A stretch of DNA of 39,152 nucleotides, taken from assembly GCA_945865815.1 (NCBI GenBank), contig CAMBFR010000025.1, positions 1-39,152 on the forward strand, read 5' to 3'. Origin of the DNA: Candidatus Sulfopaludibacter sp. SbA3. Its GTDB lineage: Bacteria; Acidobacteriota; Terriglobia; 20CM-2-55-15. Of this stretch, positions 8,900-16,333 are shown one piece after another (position 1 is the stretch's first letter; each line of letters starts with the position of its first letter). The notes under the pieces were generated by a model. It was not told the DNA's origin. It was given only the letters and a program-made list of their open reading frames with translations, and did not search any database. Both the position numbers and the translations under genes were made by a program.

Positions 8900-9601
8900 A
8901 TGATCGAGATCCGTCATCGGGACAAACGCGGGCACGCCAACTATTCGTGGCTGGATACGTATCACACGTTCTCGTTCGATACGTATCGCGACCCGCAATT
9001 CATGGGGTTCCGCTCGCTGCGCGTCATCAACGAGGACCGCGTCGCGCCGGGCAGGGGTTTTCCGACGCATCCGCATCGCGACATGGAGATCATCACCTAC
9101 GTCCTGGAGGGCTCGCTTCAACACAAGGACAGCATGGGCAACGGATCCATCATCCGCCCGGGCGAAGTGCAGCGCATGAGCGCCGGCACCGGCGTGACTC
9201 ACAGCGAATACAACACTTCAATGCGCGAGGAACTCCATTTGTTGCAGATCTGGATTCTGCCGGAGGCATCCGGGATCGAGCCAGGCTACGAGCAGCAACA
9301 GTTCAATCGCGATGAGGTGAGGGGAAAGTTGCAGTTGATCGCAGCACGCGAGCCGGCGCCCGGAGCGGTCCAGGTGCATCAGGATATGAGGTTGTTTACG
9401 TCCGTGCTCGATTCCGGACAAAGCGTGAAACACCAGCTTGGAGCTGGAAGATACGCCTGGGTGCAGGTTGTCCGCGGCGCCGCCGGCCTGAATGGATACC
9501 AACTCCAGGCCGGAGACGGCGCCGCTGTCAGTCAGGAGCAGACGGTAGAGATCGTGGGCCTCGAAGCAGACTCGGAGATACTGCTATTCGACATGGCGTG
9601 A
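8900..9601 (+). CDS. Pirin family protein (YhaK-type bicupin)
   Basis: The 233-residue protein is a pirin-like bicupin. The first cupin carries the metal ligands His57, His59, His101 and Glu103 in GFPTHPHRDMEIITYVLEG and TGVTHSEYN. The second cupin (about 140-233) lacks an obvious metal set. Pirins of this group have been reported to oxidise quercetin or act as redox sensors; the substrate here is unknown. A GAGGTG ribosome-binding site precedes the ATG. The gene converges on htpG, 13 nt away. Confidence 0.88.
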   Translation: MIEIRHRDKRGHANYSWLDTYHTFSFDTYRDPQFMGFRSLRVINEDRVAPGRGFPTHPHRDMEIITYVLEGSLQHKDSMGNGSIIRPGEVQRMSAGTGVTHSEYNTSMREELHLLQIWILPEASGIEPGYEQQQFNRDEVRGKLQLIAAREPAPGAVQVHQDMRLFTSVLDSGQSVKHQLGAGRYAWVQVVRGAAGLNGYQLQAGDGAAVSQEQTVEIVGLEADSEILLFDMA

Positions 9602-9614
9602 GAACGTGATCCCC

Positions 9615-11477
9615 TCACACCGATCGCCCGAGCGTCCGGACCAGCGCCTGATTGAAGCGCAGCGGGTCCTGCAGTTCGGATCCCTCCGCAAGCACCGCGT
9701 AGCCGAACAGCACCTGGGCAAAATCGTCGATCAGGGGATCGTTTTCGTCTTTTTGGATCCTGTCGCGCATTCGAACAACAATCTCGTTGTCGGGATTCAA
9801 CTCCATGATCCGCTTCTGCACAGTCTTCTCGCCTTTGGCCTGGCTCAGCAGTTTCTCAAGGTTGGGACTGACGTCCTCCTCCGATACCACCAGGCACGCC
9901 GGCGACGCCGTTAAGCGGCTCGACAGCCGGACCTCCTTGACGCGATCCTCCAGCCGCTTCTGCAGTGCTTCCAGCAACGCAGAGAATTCCCCCGTCTTCT
10001 CCTTCAGGTCTTTTTCCGTTCCAAGGTCTGCGGTGCCCTTTCCCACCGACTTCAACTTCTTCCCGTCGATCTCCGGCAGGGATTGAACGAGAATCTCGTC
10101 CACGGGATCGACAAGATAGAGGACCTCGTAACCCTTTTCCTTGAACGCTTCCAAATGCGGCGAATTTTCGACGGCCCGGCGCGAGGGCCCCGTCAGGTAA
10201 TAGATGGCGCTCTGCCCTTCCTTCATCCTCGCGACATAATCCCTGATCGTGGTCAGGCCTCCGGAATCGCGCGACGACTCGAACATGTACAAACCCATCA
10301 GCTTGTCCTTGTTGTCGAAATCGAAACTCGCGCCTTCCTTCACGACGCGCCCGAACTGATTCCAGAATTCAACGTACTTTTCCGGCTCGCCCTTCTGCAT
10401 CTCCTCGAACGAGTCGAGCACTTTCTTCGTCAGCCACTTTCGAATTTGCGTGATGTGCCGGTCCTCCTGCAGCCGTTGCCTGGACACGTTCAACGGCAGG
10501 TCCGCCGAATCCACGACGCCTCGCATGAAGCGAAGGTAGGGAGGCAGTAATTCCTCGCAGTGCTCCATGATGAGCACACGGCGAACGTACAGGTGCAGCC
10601 CGAATTTGCCGGTCGTATAGAAAAGATCGAATGGGGCCTGCGATGGAACGAACAGGAGCGCCTGGTACTCGGATCGGCCTTCCGCCCTGAAGGACCAGGT
10701 CGTCATGGGCTCGTTCCAGTCGTGTGAGATGTGCTTGTAGAACTCCTTGTACTCGTCGTCGGAAACTTCGCTCCGCGACCGCGTCCAGATCGGCTTCATC
10801 GAATTCAACTGCCGATCCTTGAAAATAACCGGATAACCGACAAAATCCGAATAGCGCTTCACGATGCCTTCAATCACCCACTGCGAGGTGAAATCATCAA
10901 CACCATCGCCGTCAGGACCCTCTTCAAACTTCTTCAGATGCACCGTGATGGATGTGCCGCGGGTGAACTTGCCGGCGTCGGCTATCGAAAACGTACCGTC
11001 ACCGACGGACTCCCATTGCGTGGCGGTCTCTTCACCTGCCCGTCTTGTGACCAGTGTCACGCGGTCGGCAACCATGAATGCTGAATAGAAACCGACTCCG
11101 AATTGTCCGATCAGCGAAGTCAGCACATCGGAACTCTGCTTCTCCTTCAGGGTTTGGATCAACTCGCGTGTCCCGGATTTCGCGATTGTCCCGATATTCG
11201 CGATCACTTCGTCGCGGCTCATCCCGATCCCATTGTCTTCAACTGTCAGGGTTCGGGCCTCCGTGTCGCTCGCGATTCGGATTTCAAGCTTCTCGTCCGC
11301 GCCGATGAGGTCCGGCTTGCTGAGAGACTCGAATCGAAGCCGGTCCAACGCATCCGAAGCGTTCGAGATCAGCTCACGCAGAAAGATTTCTTTGTTCGTA
11401 TATAGCGAGTGGATCATCAGGTCGAGGACCTGGCGCGCCTCGGCCTGGAATTGAAACGTTTCGACTTTTGTGCTCAT
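9615..11477 (-). CDS. htpG: Chaperone HtpG (Hsp90)
   Basis: This 620-residue protein is full-length bacterial Hsp90. The N-terminal GHKL ATPase domain has the helix EIFLRELISNASDALDRLR, the Mg/ADP motif DNGIGM, the lid loop IGQFGVGFYSAFMVAD and GTSITVHL. The middle domain carries the catalytic loop NVSRQRLQED. The C-terminal dimerisation domain ends in FNQALVRTLG. It is a cytoplasmic ATP-driven chaperone. An AAGGAAG precedes the start. Downstream it converges with pirin. Confidence 0.97.
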   Translation of the reverse strand: MSTKVETFQFQAEARQVLDLMIHSLYTNKEIFLRELISNASDALDRLRFESLSKPDLIGADEKLEIRIASDTEARTLTVEDNGIGMSRDEVIANIGTIAKSGTRELIQTLKEKQSSDVLTSLIGQFGVGFYSAFMVADRVTLVTRRAGEETATQWESVGDGTFSIADAGKFTRGTSITVHLKKFEEGPDGDGVDDFTSQWVIEGIVKRYSDFVGYPVIFKDRQLNSMKPIWTRSRSEVSDDEYKEFYKHISHDWNEPMTTWSFRAEGRSEYQALLFVPSQAPFDLFYTTGKFGLHLYVRRVLIMEHCEELLPPYLRFMRGVVDSADLPLNVSRQRLQEDRHITQIRKWLTKKVLDSFEEMQKGEPEKYVEFWNQFGRVVKEGASFDFDNKDKLMGLYMFESSRDSGGLTTIRDYVARMKEGQSAIYYLTGPSRRAVENSPHLEAFKEKGYEVLYLVDPVDEILVQSLPEIDGKKLKSVGKGTADLGTEKDLKEKTGEFSALLEALQKRLEDRVKEVRLSSRLTASPACLVVSEEDVSPNLEKLLSQAKGEKTVQKRIMELNPDNEIVVRMRDRIQKDENDPLIDDFAQVLFGYAVLAEGSELQDPLRFNQALVRTLGRSV

Positions 11478-11705
11478 GAAGGAAGTTTAATCGGCTGAGC
11501 GAAGCAGTTCAATCAGCGGATAAGAGATTGAATGATATGAAAGTCGCGAAATTGCCGGACAAACATAATCAGTTTTCGCCGAATAGCAGATTAACCGAGG
11601 GCTGGAGCCGTAAGGCGCGAAGGGGCGGAGCTGCCAGAACGAGTCGGGCCACGCCGGCCGGGGATGCGGCCAGGCCGGCGTGTCAATCAACTTACTGGAT
11701 ACTCT
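11478..11705. other. Non-coding spacer between htpG and a small HTH gene
   Basis: No supportable gene was found. A minus-strand frame spans 11487-11690 but lacks a ribosome-binding site and any recognisable domain. The first 120 bases are AT-richer than the surroundings and the rest GC-rich. The region ends in the hairpin at 11650-11682. It looks like part of an accessory scar together with the following HTH gene and NHL remnant. Confidence 0.35.
11650..11682. terminator. GC-rich hairpin downstream of small HTH gene
   Basis: CACGCCGGCC at 11650-11659 pairs perfectly with GGCCGGCGTG at 11673-11682 across a 13-nt loop. It lies about 24 nt beyond the stop of the minus-strand HTH gene. No U-tract follows, so it may be a terminator of the non-canonical kind or an mRNA 3' end structure. 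Confidence 0.45.
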
Positions 11706-11909
11706 TCAACTTGCTTTAGCCCGTTTCGTGGACTGCCAGTGCTCGAAATCACGGCCCAGAATGAAGAATTTGCGGCCGATCTGGACGATTCGGATGCGTT
11801 CTTCCTCAATGATTCTGCGGAAATGGCGCACAGAGAACCCTGCGAGTCCTGCAGCGTTTGGGATGTCAAGGAACATGCGTTTGGTTGTGGTCTCTTCTGA
11901 CGTTTTCAT
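11706..11909 (-). CDS. Small excisionase-like HTH protein
   Basis: From the ATG at 11909 this is a 67-residue protein. The start is supported by AGGAGG 8 nt upstream; longer in-frame starts have none. It has the excisionase/MerR pattern FLDIPNAAGLAGFSVRHFRRII followed by the wing RIVQIGRKFFILGRDFEHW. It is much like single-domain Xis or AlpA-type proteins. No integrase is nearby. It may be a relic of a mobile element that truncated the neighbouring NHL gene, or a stand-alone regulator. Confidence 0.6.
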   Translation of the reverse strand: MKTSEETTTKRMFLDIPNAAGLAGFSVRHFRRIIEEERIRIVQIGRKFFILGRDFEHWQSTKRAKAS

Positions 11910-11960
11910 GAACTTGCCTCCTGTCGAGGGAGGTAATTGCAAGGAAGATGCCAAACGACA

Positions 11961-12158
11961 GGGGAGATGGGTGATCGTGCGAACAACCGGATTCAGATCT
12001 TCGACCAAAACGGAAAGTATCTTGCCGAATGGAAGCACCTCGGCCGTCCCACCGGTCTATTCATTAGTAAGGATGACACCATCTACGTGGCGGACGCCGC
12101 AGGGAACGCCTACTCCGCCGTCCTCGGCGGCCGCACCGTACGGAAGTACGAGAAGTAA
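11961..12158 (+). pseudogene. Truncated NHL-repeat protein remnant
   Basis: An open frame encodes an NHL-type blade (DRANNRIQIFDQNGKYLAEW, then GRPTGLFI and DDTIYVADAAGN) and stops at 12158. NHL propellers contain about six such blades and usually a signal peptide. Here only one to one and a half blades remain and the 5' part is gone. The frame extends upstream to 11937, but that part resembles nothing. I read it as the 3' end of a deleted gene rather than a functional 73-residue protein. Confidence 0.65.
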
Positions 12159-12165
12159 GGACTCC

Positions 12166-13794
12166 CTATTCTTCTCCCATGAACGGATAGCGATAGTCGG
12201 TCGGAGGGACGAACGTTTCTTTGATCGTTCGAGCGCTCACCCATCGAAGCAGGTTCAGCATCGAACCGGCCTTGTCGTTGGTGCCGCTGGCACGTGATCC
12301 GGCAAAGGGCTGCTGGCCGACCACAGCGCCCGTCGGCTTGTCATTGATGTAGAAGTTGCCGGCAGCGTAACGAAGGGTCTGTTCCGCCTCCCTTACAGCG
12401 GCGCGGTCATTGGCGAACACGGCGCCGGTCAGAGCGTACGGCGACGTGTTGTCGACGAGCGTCAGAGTGGATTTCCACTCTTTCTCGGGATAAACGTAGA
12501 TCGTCACGACTGGCCCAAAAAGCTCTTCACACAATGTCCGATAGCCGGGTTGCCGCGCCTGAATCAGCGTGGGCCGGATGAAGTAGCCCACCGAATCGTC
12601 GTAGTCGCCTCCCGCCAGGATTTCGGCATCGCCGGACCGGCGCGCTTCCTCGATATAGCCGGTGAGCTTCTGGTAAGAAGCGCGATCGATGACCGCGCCC
12701 ATGAAGTTTCGAAAATCCGCGACATCGCCCATGGAAATCGCATTCGTCGTCTCGACCAGGCGATCCTTGATCCTGCTCCACAGGCTGTCGGGCAGATAGA
12801 TTCGCGAAGCCGCGCTGCACTTCTGTCCCTGATACTCGAAGCCGCCGCGGACGATGGCCGTCACCACGGCATCGGGATCAGCGCTGGCATGCGCGAGAAT
12901 AAAATCCTTCCCGCCGGTTTCGCCGACCAGGCGCGGATAGGATTTGTACTTCGAAATATTCTCTCCAACGGTCCGCCACAGCTTCTGAAACACTTCGGTC
13001 GAACCGGTGAAGTGGATTCCCGCAAGGTCCGTGTGATTCAGCAATGTACTGCTGACCGTTTCGGCGCTGCCGGGAACAAAGTTGATCACACCCGGAGGAA
13101 CGCCTGCGGCCTCGAATAGCCGGGCGATCCAGTAGCCGCTGTACACGATAGAGCTTGCCGGTTTCCAGACCAGCGTATTCCCAAGCGTGGCCGGCGCGGA
13201 ATTCAGGTTTGTGCTGATGGCGGTGAAGTTGAAAGGCGTAACGGCGTAGATGAAGCCCTCGAGCGGGCGATAGTCCATGCGGTTCCACATCCCTGCGGCC
13301 GCCGCGGGTTGATCCTCGTAAATCTTCTGCGTGAAATAGACGTTGTACCGAAGAAAGTCGATCGATTCGCAGGCCGCGTCGATCTCGGCTTGATGCACGG
13401 TCTTGCTCTGGTTGAGCATCGTTGCGGCATTGATCGTGTCGCGCCATGTAGTGGACAGCAGTTCAGCGGCTCGAAGGAAGACCGCGGCGCGATCCTCGAA
13501 GCTGGCGGAAGCCCACTCGCGGTGCGCTTCTGCCGCAGCCTTGACCGCCATTTCAACTTCCCTGGGACCGGCCTTGTGCCAGGTGGCCAGCACGTGCCCG
13601 TGCCGGTGAGGCACGACAACTTTCGCGAGATCGCCCGTGCGGACTTCTTTGCCGCCAATCAGAAGCGGAATCTCGATCTGCTCGGAGGACATGGCAGCGA
13701 GCTTTTTCTTCAGCGACTGCTTTTCGGGACTGCCCGGCTGATAAGCGCGCGCAGGCTCGTTCACAGGCATGGAAATGCGATAGTCGCCGCTCAT
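12166..13794 (-). CDS. pruA: L-glutamate gamma-semialdehyde (P5C) dehydrogenase
   Basis: The 542-residue protein fits the long, monofunctional P5C dehydrogenase of the eukaryote-like group. It oxidises glutamate semialdehyde to glutamate with NAD in proline catabolism. The N-terminal extension (1-45) matches that group. The aldehyde dehydrogenase core shows Asn190 in TPFNF, the NAD site VWKPASS, Glu292 in GETGGKD and nucleophile Cys326 in GQKCSAASR. The EELFGPVVTIYVY and NFYINDKPTGAVVGQQPFGG-like segments also fit, with PFAGSR here. No proline dehydrogenase gene is adjacent. Upstream lies the MITE-like element at 13841-14021. Confidence 0.94.
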   Translation of the reverse strand: MSGDYRISMPVNEPARAYQPGSPEKQSLKKKLAAMSSEQIEIPLLIGGKEVRTGDLAKVVVPHRHGHVLATWHKAGPREVEMAVKAAAEAHREWASASFEDRAAVFLRAAELLSTTWRDTINAATMLNQSKTVHQAEIDAACESIDFLRYNVYFTQKIYEDQPAAAAGMWNRMDYRPLEGFIYAVTPFNFTAISTNLNSAPATLGNTLVWKPASSIVYSGYWIARLFEAAGVPPGVINFVPGSAETVSSTLLNHTDLAGIHFTGSTEVFQKLWRTVGENISKYKSYPRLVGETGGKDFILAHASADPDAVVTAIVRGGFEYQGQKCSAASRIYLPDSLWSRIKDRLVETTNAISMGDVADFRNFMGAVIDRASYQKLTGYIEEARRSGDAEILAGGDYDDSVGYFIRPTLIQARQPGYRTLCEELFGPVVTIYVYPEKEWKSTLTLVDNTSPYALTGAVFANDRAAVREAEQTLRYAAGNFYINDKPTGAVVGQQPFAGSRASGTNDKAGSMLNLLRWVSARTIKETFVPPTDYRYPFMGEE

Positions 13795-13840
13795 AGGTTT
13801 GCCATCTCCTCTTTGAAAAACTGTAGCAGTACAAAATACT

Positions 13841-14021
13841 CCCCTCCTGGATTAGGAGGGGTGCCGCTCGCGCGTTTGTTAGCGAACGGCGGGGTGGTAT
13901 ACATGACGCAAAGCCACCTTATAGATAGTCGCGAAGCGCACCGATTCAAAGGTCGATTCGCGCCTTCCGTACCACCCCGTCTGCGCCTTCGGCGCAGCCA
14001 CCCCTCCTAAGACAGGAGGGG
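13841..14021. repeat. MITE-like multi-hairpin repeat, copy 1 (181 bp)
   Basis: Both ends are small hairpins built from CCCCTCCT and AGGAGGGG. Inside, GGGGTGGT (left) is complementary to ACCACCCC (right), so the whole unit can fold as nested stems. A stem-loop TGCGCC/GGCGCA lies near the right end. The last 57 bases are identical to those of the copy at 27129-27341; the interior differs. No ORF is carried. It sits between the pruA start and the end of the rhodanese gene. Confidence 0.85.
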
Positions 14022-14034
14022 AATTTGGACTCAC

Positions 14035-14355
14035 CTACAGCTTGTCGACTGTGGGCAGTCCTTCCTTCTTCCAATCACGCAGGCCGCAGTAGTGCACGGC
14101 CTTGTAGCCTGCTTTTAAAAACGCTTCAGCGGCGCGCGACGCGCGCCCGCCCCCGCCTCAGTAAAAGACGATCGCGGCACTTGCGGGAAATTCCTTCATC
14201 CTCTTTTCCAACTTGCCCATCGGAATGTGGATGGCTCCGGGAATCGCGCCACCGTTCCTGATTTCACTGGTTTCGCGAATGTCGACTACAATTGGCCTCG
14301 TCTTCGATTCCAGTTTCTGCTTCAATTCCATGATCGGGATTCGTTCTGCCGGCAT
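14035..14355 (-). CDS. Rhodanese-domain protein with in-frame UGA (probable selenoprotein)
   Basis: Reading the TGA at 14158-14160 as selenocysteine gives one intact 106-residue rhodanese. Residues 1-65 contain VVDIRETSEIRNGGAIPGAIHIP and AIVFY. Position 66 is Sec, followed by GGGGRASRAAEAFLKAGYKAV, HYCGLRDW and KKEGLPTVDKL before TAG. In rhodaneses the active-site loop is C-x-x-G-x-R preceded by a hydrophobic strand; the TGA falls exactly on that cysteine. The loop reads U-G-G-G-G-R. A hairpin with SECIS geometry follows. Cys90 could resolve a selenenyl-sulfide. Cysteine rhodaneses transfer sulfane sulfur; a Sec enzyme would be more redox-active. The alternative is a recent nonsense mutation, but the downstream frame is undamaged. 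No selA/B/C/D is in the window. Confidence 0.82.
14128..14150 (-). promoter_or_regulatory. Candidate bacterial SECIS hairpin
   Basis: On the rhodanese mRNA, GGCGCGC (14147-14141) pairs with GCGCGCC (14137-14131) around the triloop GUC. A few further pairs are possible below one bulged G. The loop starts 17 nt after the UGA and its first base is G. These fit the usual bacterial SECIS limits (loop roughly 16-37 nt from UGA, G among the first loop bases). High local GC makes a chance hairpin possible. Confidence 0.6.
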
Positions 14356-14378
14356 GGCACAATTCTACCGGAGGTTGT
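14356..14378. promoter_or_regulatory. 23-bp divergent start region (rhodanese / DUF1326)
   Basis: Only 23 bp separate the two start codons. On the plus strand GGAGG precedes the DUF1326 ATG. On the minus strand there is no Shine-Dalgarno sequence, but TAGAAT (14367-14362), a good -10 box, lies 6 nt before the rhodanese ATG. This suggests a leaderless rhodanese transcript. Confidence 0.4.
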
Positions 14379-15011
14379 ATGTCTAAAGTACCGTGGAGAT
14401 TGAAAGGACAATACATCAAAAACTGCAACTGCCTGGCGACCTGCCCGTGCGACACGATCGGCGTCCCCGCGCCGGATAAGCACTGCGAGGGGATGGCGGG
14501 CATGCACATCCAGCAGGGAAACTATGGCGGCGTCAAGCTTGACGGCTTGAGCTGGGCCGTGACGTATCACTGGCCCGGCGCGCTGCACGAAGGCAATGGC
14601 ACGGCACAGCCGTTCATCGACAGGAGCGCGACCGAGGAGCAACGAAGCGCTTTGCTGCAGATTATGAGCGGCAAGGCCGGCAATATCTGGTTCGAGATTC
14701 TCGCATCGATCGTCACGACTTTTCACGAGCCGCAGTTCCTTCCCATCACATGGGAATTCGACAAGAAGGGCCGCCGCGCCAAGGTTGTGATTCCAGGTTT
14801 CCTGGAAACCGTGTCGGCGCCGCTCCGGATACCAGCCACAAACGACGAGCAGGAAGTCATCGTCTCCATGCCGAACGGAATGGAGTACAAGCAATTCCAG
14901 GTGGCGCAGGCCGTGGTCTTGAAAGGCACCGGACCCATAAAGTTCGATTGCGTTGGCACGCACAGCAGCCTGGCCGACATCGAGCACACGGAGGCCGGAC
15001 TCCGGGCGTAA
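14379..15011 (+). CDS. DUF1326 domain protein
   Basis: The 210-residue protein matches DUF1326. It begins with WRLKGQYIKNCNCLATCPCD, a cluster of four cysteines (positions about 15-24) typical of the family. Conserved segments such as GVKLDGLSWAVTYHWPGALHEGNGTAQPFID and a C-terminal half with FDCVGTHSSLADIEH follow. No signal peptide or membrane helix is visible. The function is unknown; the cysteine cluster suggests metal or thiol chemistry. DUF1326 genes are commonly next to DUF2182 genes, as here. GGAGG lies 5 nt before the ATG. It is divergent from the Sec-rhodanese. Confidence 0.88.
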   Translation: MSKVPWRLKGQYIKNCNCLATCPCDTIGVPAPDKHCEGMAGMHIQQGNYGGVKLDGLSWAVTYHWPGALHEGNGTAQPFIDRSATEEQRSALLQIMSGKAGNIWFEILASIVTTFHEPQFLPITWEFDKKGRRAKVVIPGFLETVSAPLRIPATNDEQEVIVSMPNGMEYKQFQVAQAVVLKGTGPIKFDCVGTHSSLADIEHTEAGLRA

Positions 15012-15107
15012 CCGTGAAGGCCAAGGCGGGGGAATTTTGAAATTAGACGAATCCTGCATCTCAAATCCGAAATCCCGAAACCTTCAATTGGACCGGCGAT
15101 CCTGCTC

Positions 15108-15908
15108 ATGCCTAAAGAACGAATCGAACCTTCCCAACTATCCCTGCTGGCCACGGTCGCGGTCTTGACGACGATTGCCTGGTATTTCACCTTTGCGCAG
15201 GTGCAAAGCATGGGACTGCTCATGAGCCTTGGCGTCCCCATGTCCCTGGGCATGGAAGGTTGGGCGGGATGGACCAGCTTCGCCGCGTTTACCGGAATGT
15301 GGCTGGTCATGATGGTCGCGATGATGCTGCCGTCCAGCTATCCCACTCTCCTCCTTCATCGCACCGTTTATAGAAAACGAACACCCGATACTCCGGGCGG
15401 CACATTCCTTTTCGGATTAGGTTATTTCCTCACATGGACAGCTTGCGGCAGCTTCTTTTACGCGGCCTACGTCATGATCGGAGGCTTTCGCGAATACGCG
15501 GTCAGCGCGGACACTGTTGTGCTTCGGGCAGCGGGCGTCGCGTTGATGCTCGCGGGACTGTATCAGTGGACCCGCTTGAAGCAGGCATGCCTGAAACACT
15601 GCCAGAACCCGTTACACTTCATCGCGGAACACTGGATCGACGGCCGGGGCGGCGCCTTCCGGATGGGAATCCGGCACGGCATTTACTGCTTTGGCTGCTG
15701 CTGGGGCCTGATGGTGATCCTGTTCGTAATGGGCGTGATGCACCTGGGCTGGATGGCGGCCATCGGCGCGATCATCCTTCTGGAAAAGATCGTTGCCGGC
15801 CGGAACTGGGTTCCCAGAATGATTGGCGGAATCTTCTTTGTGCTGGGGCTCACGGTAACAATATTTCCGGAAGTCCTCACGCGCATTTCCGCGCAGGTGG
15901 TCTTATGA
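15108..15908 (+). CDS. DUF2182 predicted metal-binding integral membrane protein
   Basis: This 266-residue, highly hydrophobic protein has about seven transmembrane helices and matches DUF2182. The diagnostic segment is AFTGMWLVMMVAMMLPSSYPTLLL, rich in methionine. LKQACLKHCQNPLHFI, GIRHGIYCFGCCWGLM and the final GIFFVLGL helix follow. The Met- and Cys-rich helices and the H-x(3)-CFGCCW motif suggest metal binding in the membrane; the substrate is unknown. It probably works with the DUF1326 protein 96 nt upstream. Confidence 0.88.
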   Translation: MPKERIEPSQLSLLATVAVLTTIAWYFTFAQVQSMGLLMSLGVPMSLGMEGWAGWTSFAAFTGMWLVMMVAMMLPSSYPTLLLHRTVYRKRTPDTPGGTFLFGLGYFLTWTACGSFFYAAYVMIGGFREYAVSADTVVLRAAGVALMLAGLYQWTRLKQACLKHCQNPLHFIAEHWIDGRGGAFRMGIRHGIYCFGCCWGLMVILFVMGVMHLGWMAAIGAIILLEKIVAGRNWVPRMIGGIFFVLGLTVTIFPEVLTRISAQVVL

Positions 15909-16333
15909 CAATTGAACTCGGAGAGTGCGTGCTGCATCGGAATCCGCAGGACGGGCCATCGATTGCTGGTATTGAGGGAATGGTTCTGCAGTCTTCCGGC
16001 CCGCATATACATGCCGTAAATGTCGGGTTTCACGACTCGCAGATGCGGGGGCGCGCGGCGCTCATTCAAACCGGCTGGAACGGCGAAAAAGAATCTCCAT
16101 ACCTCTCGGAGGACCTGGTGTTCCGGCTGATACGGTCCGGAGCAAGAGTGGTCGGCGCAGACTTTTATATTGCAGAGCCGGCCCTCTCAACCTTGCTTGG
16201 TGGAAACATTGTCGTCATCGACAGGGTTCGCAATCTTCCGGCACTGCCGCGCGTGGGGTTTCGGCTGAACGCGATTCCGTCATCCGATTCGCGCGGCCGC
16301 GTTTTCGCAGAAACGATGACAAATGACAATTGA
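15905..16333 (+). CDS. Cyclase-family-like protein, short, lacking the HxGTHxD motif
   Basis: From the ATG at 15905, overlapping the DUF2182 stop by 4 nt (ATGA), the protein has 142 residues. Segments AALIQTGWNG, SPYLSEDLVFRLIRSGARVVG, LGGNIVVIDRVRNLPALP and RVGFRLNAIP match the C-terminal half of putative cyclases (PF04199, kynurenine formamidase-like). The N-terminal metal motif HxGTHxDAP is absent, and HIHAVNVGFHDSQ is the nearest His-rich stretch. It could be a natural non-catalytic or divergent short form, or a truncated gene. The last codons (MTNDN, stop) lie inside the inverted repeat that follows. Confidence 0.6.
   Translation: MTIELGECVLHRNPQDGPSIAGIEGMVLQSSGPHIHAVNVGFHDSQMRGRAALIQTGWNGEKESPYLSEDLVFRLIRSGARVVGADFYIAEPALSTLLGGNIVVIDRVRNLPALPRVGFRLNAIPSSDSRGRVFAETMTNDN

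Noticed and set aside
11487-11690. 67-codon minus-strand ORF after htpG
   Set aside because: No ribosome-binding site, no domain, and it runs through the GC hairpin; kept only as part of the spacer description.
14158-14355. 65-residue truncated rhodanese as the full gene product
   Set aside because: It would lack the catalytic loop altogether, while the continuing frame encodes precisely the missing half of the domain.
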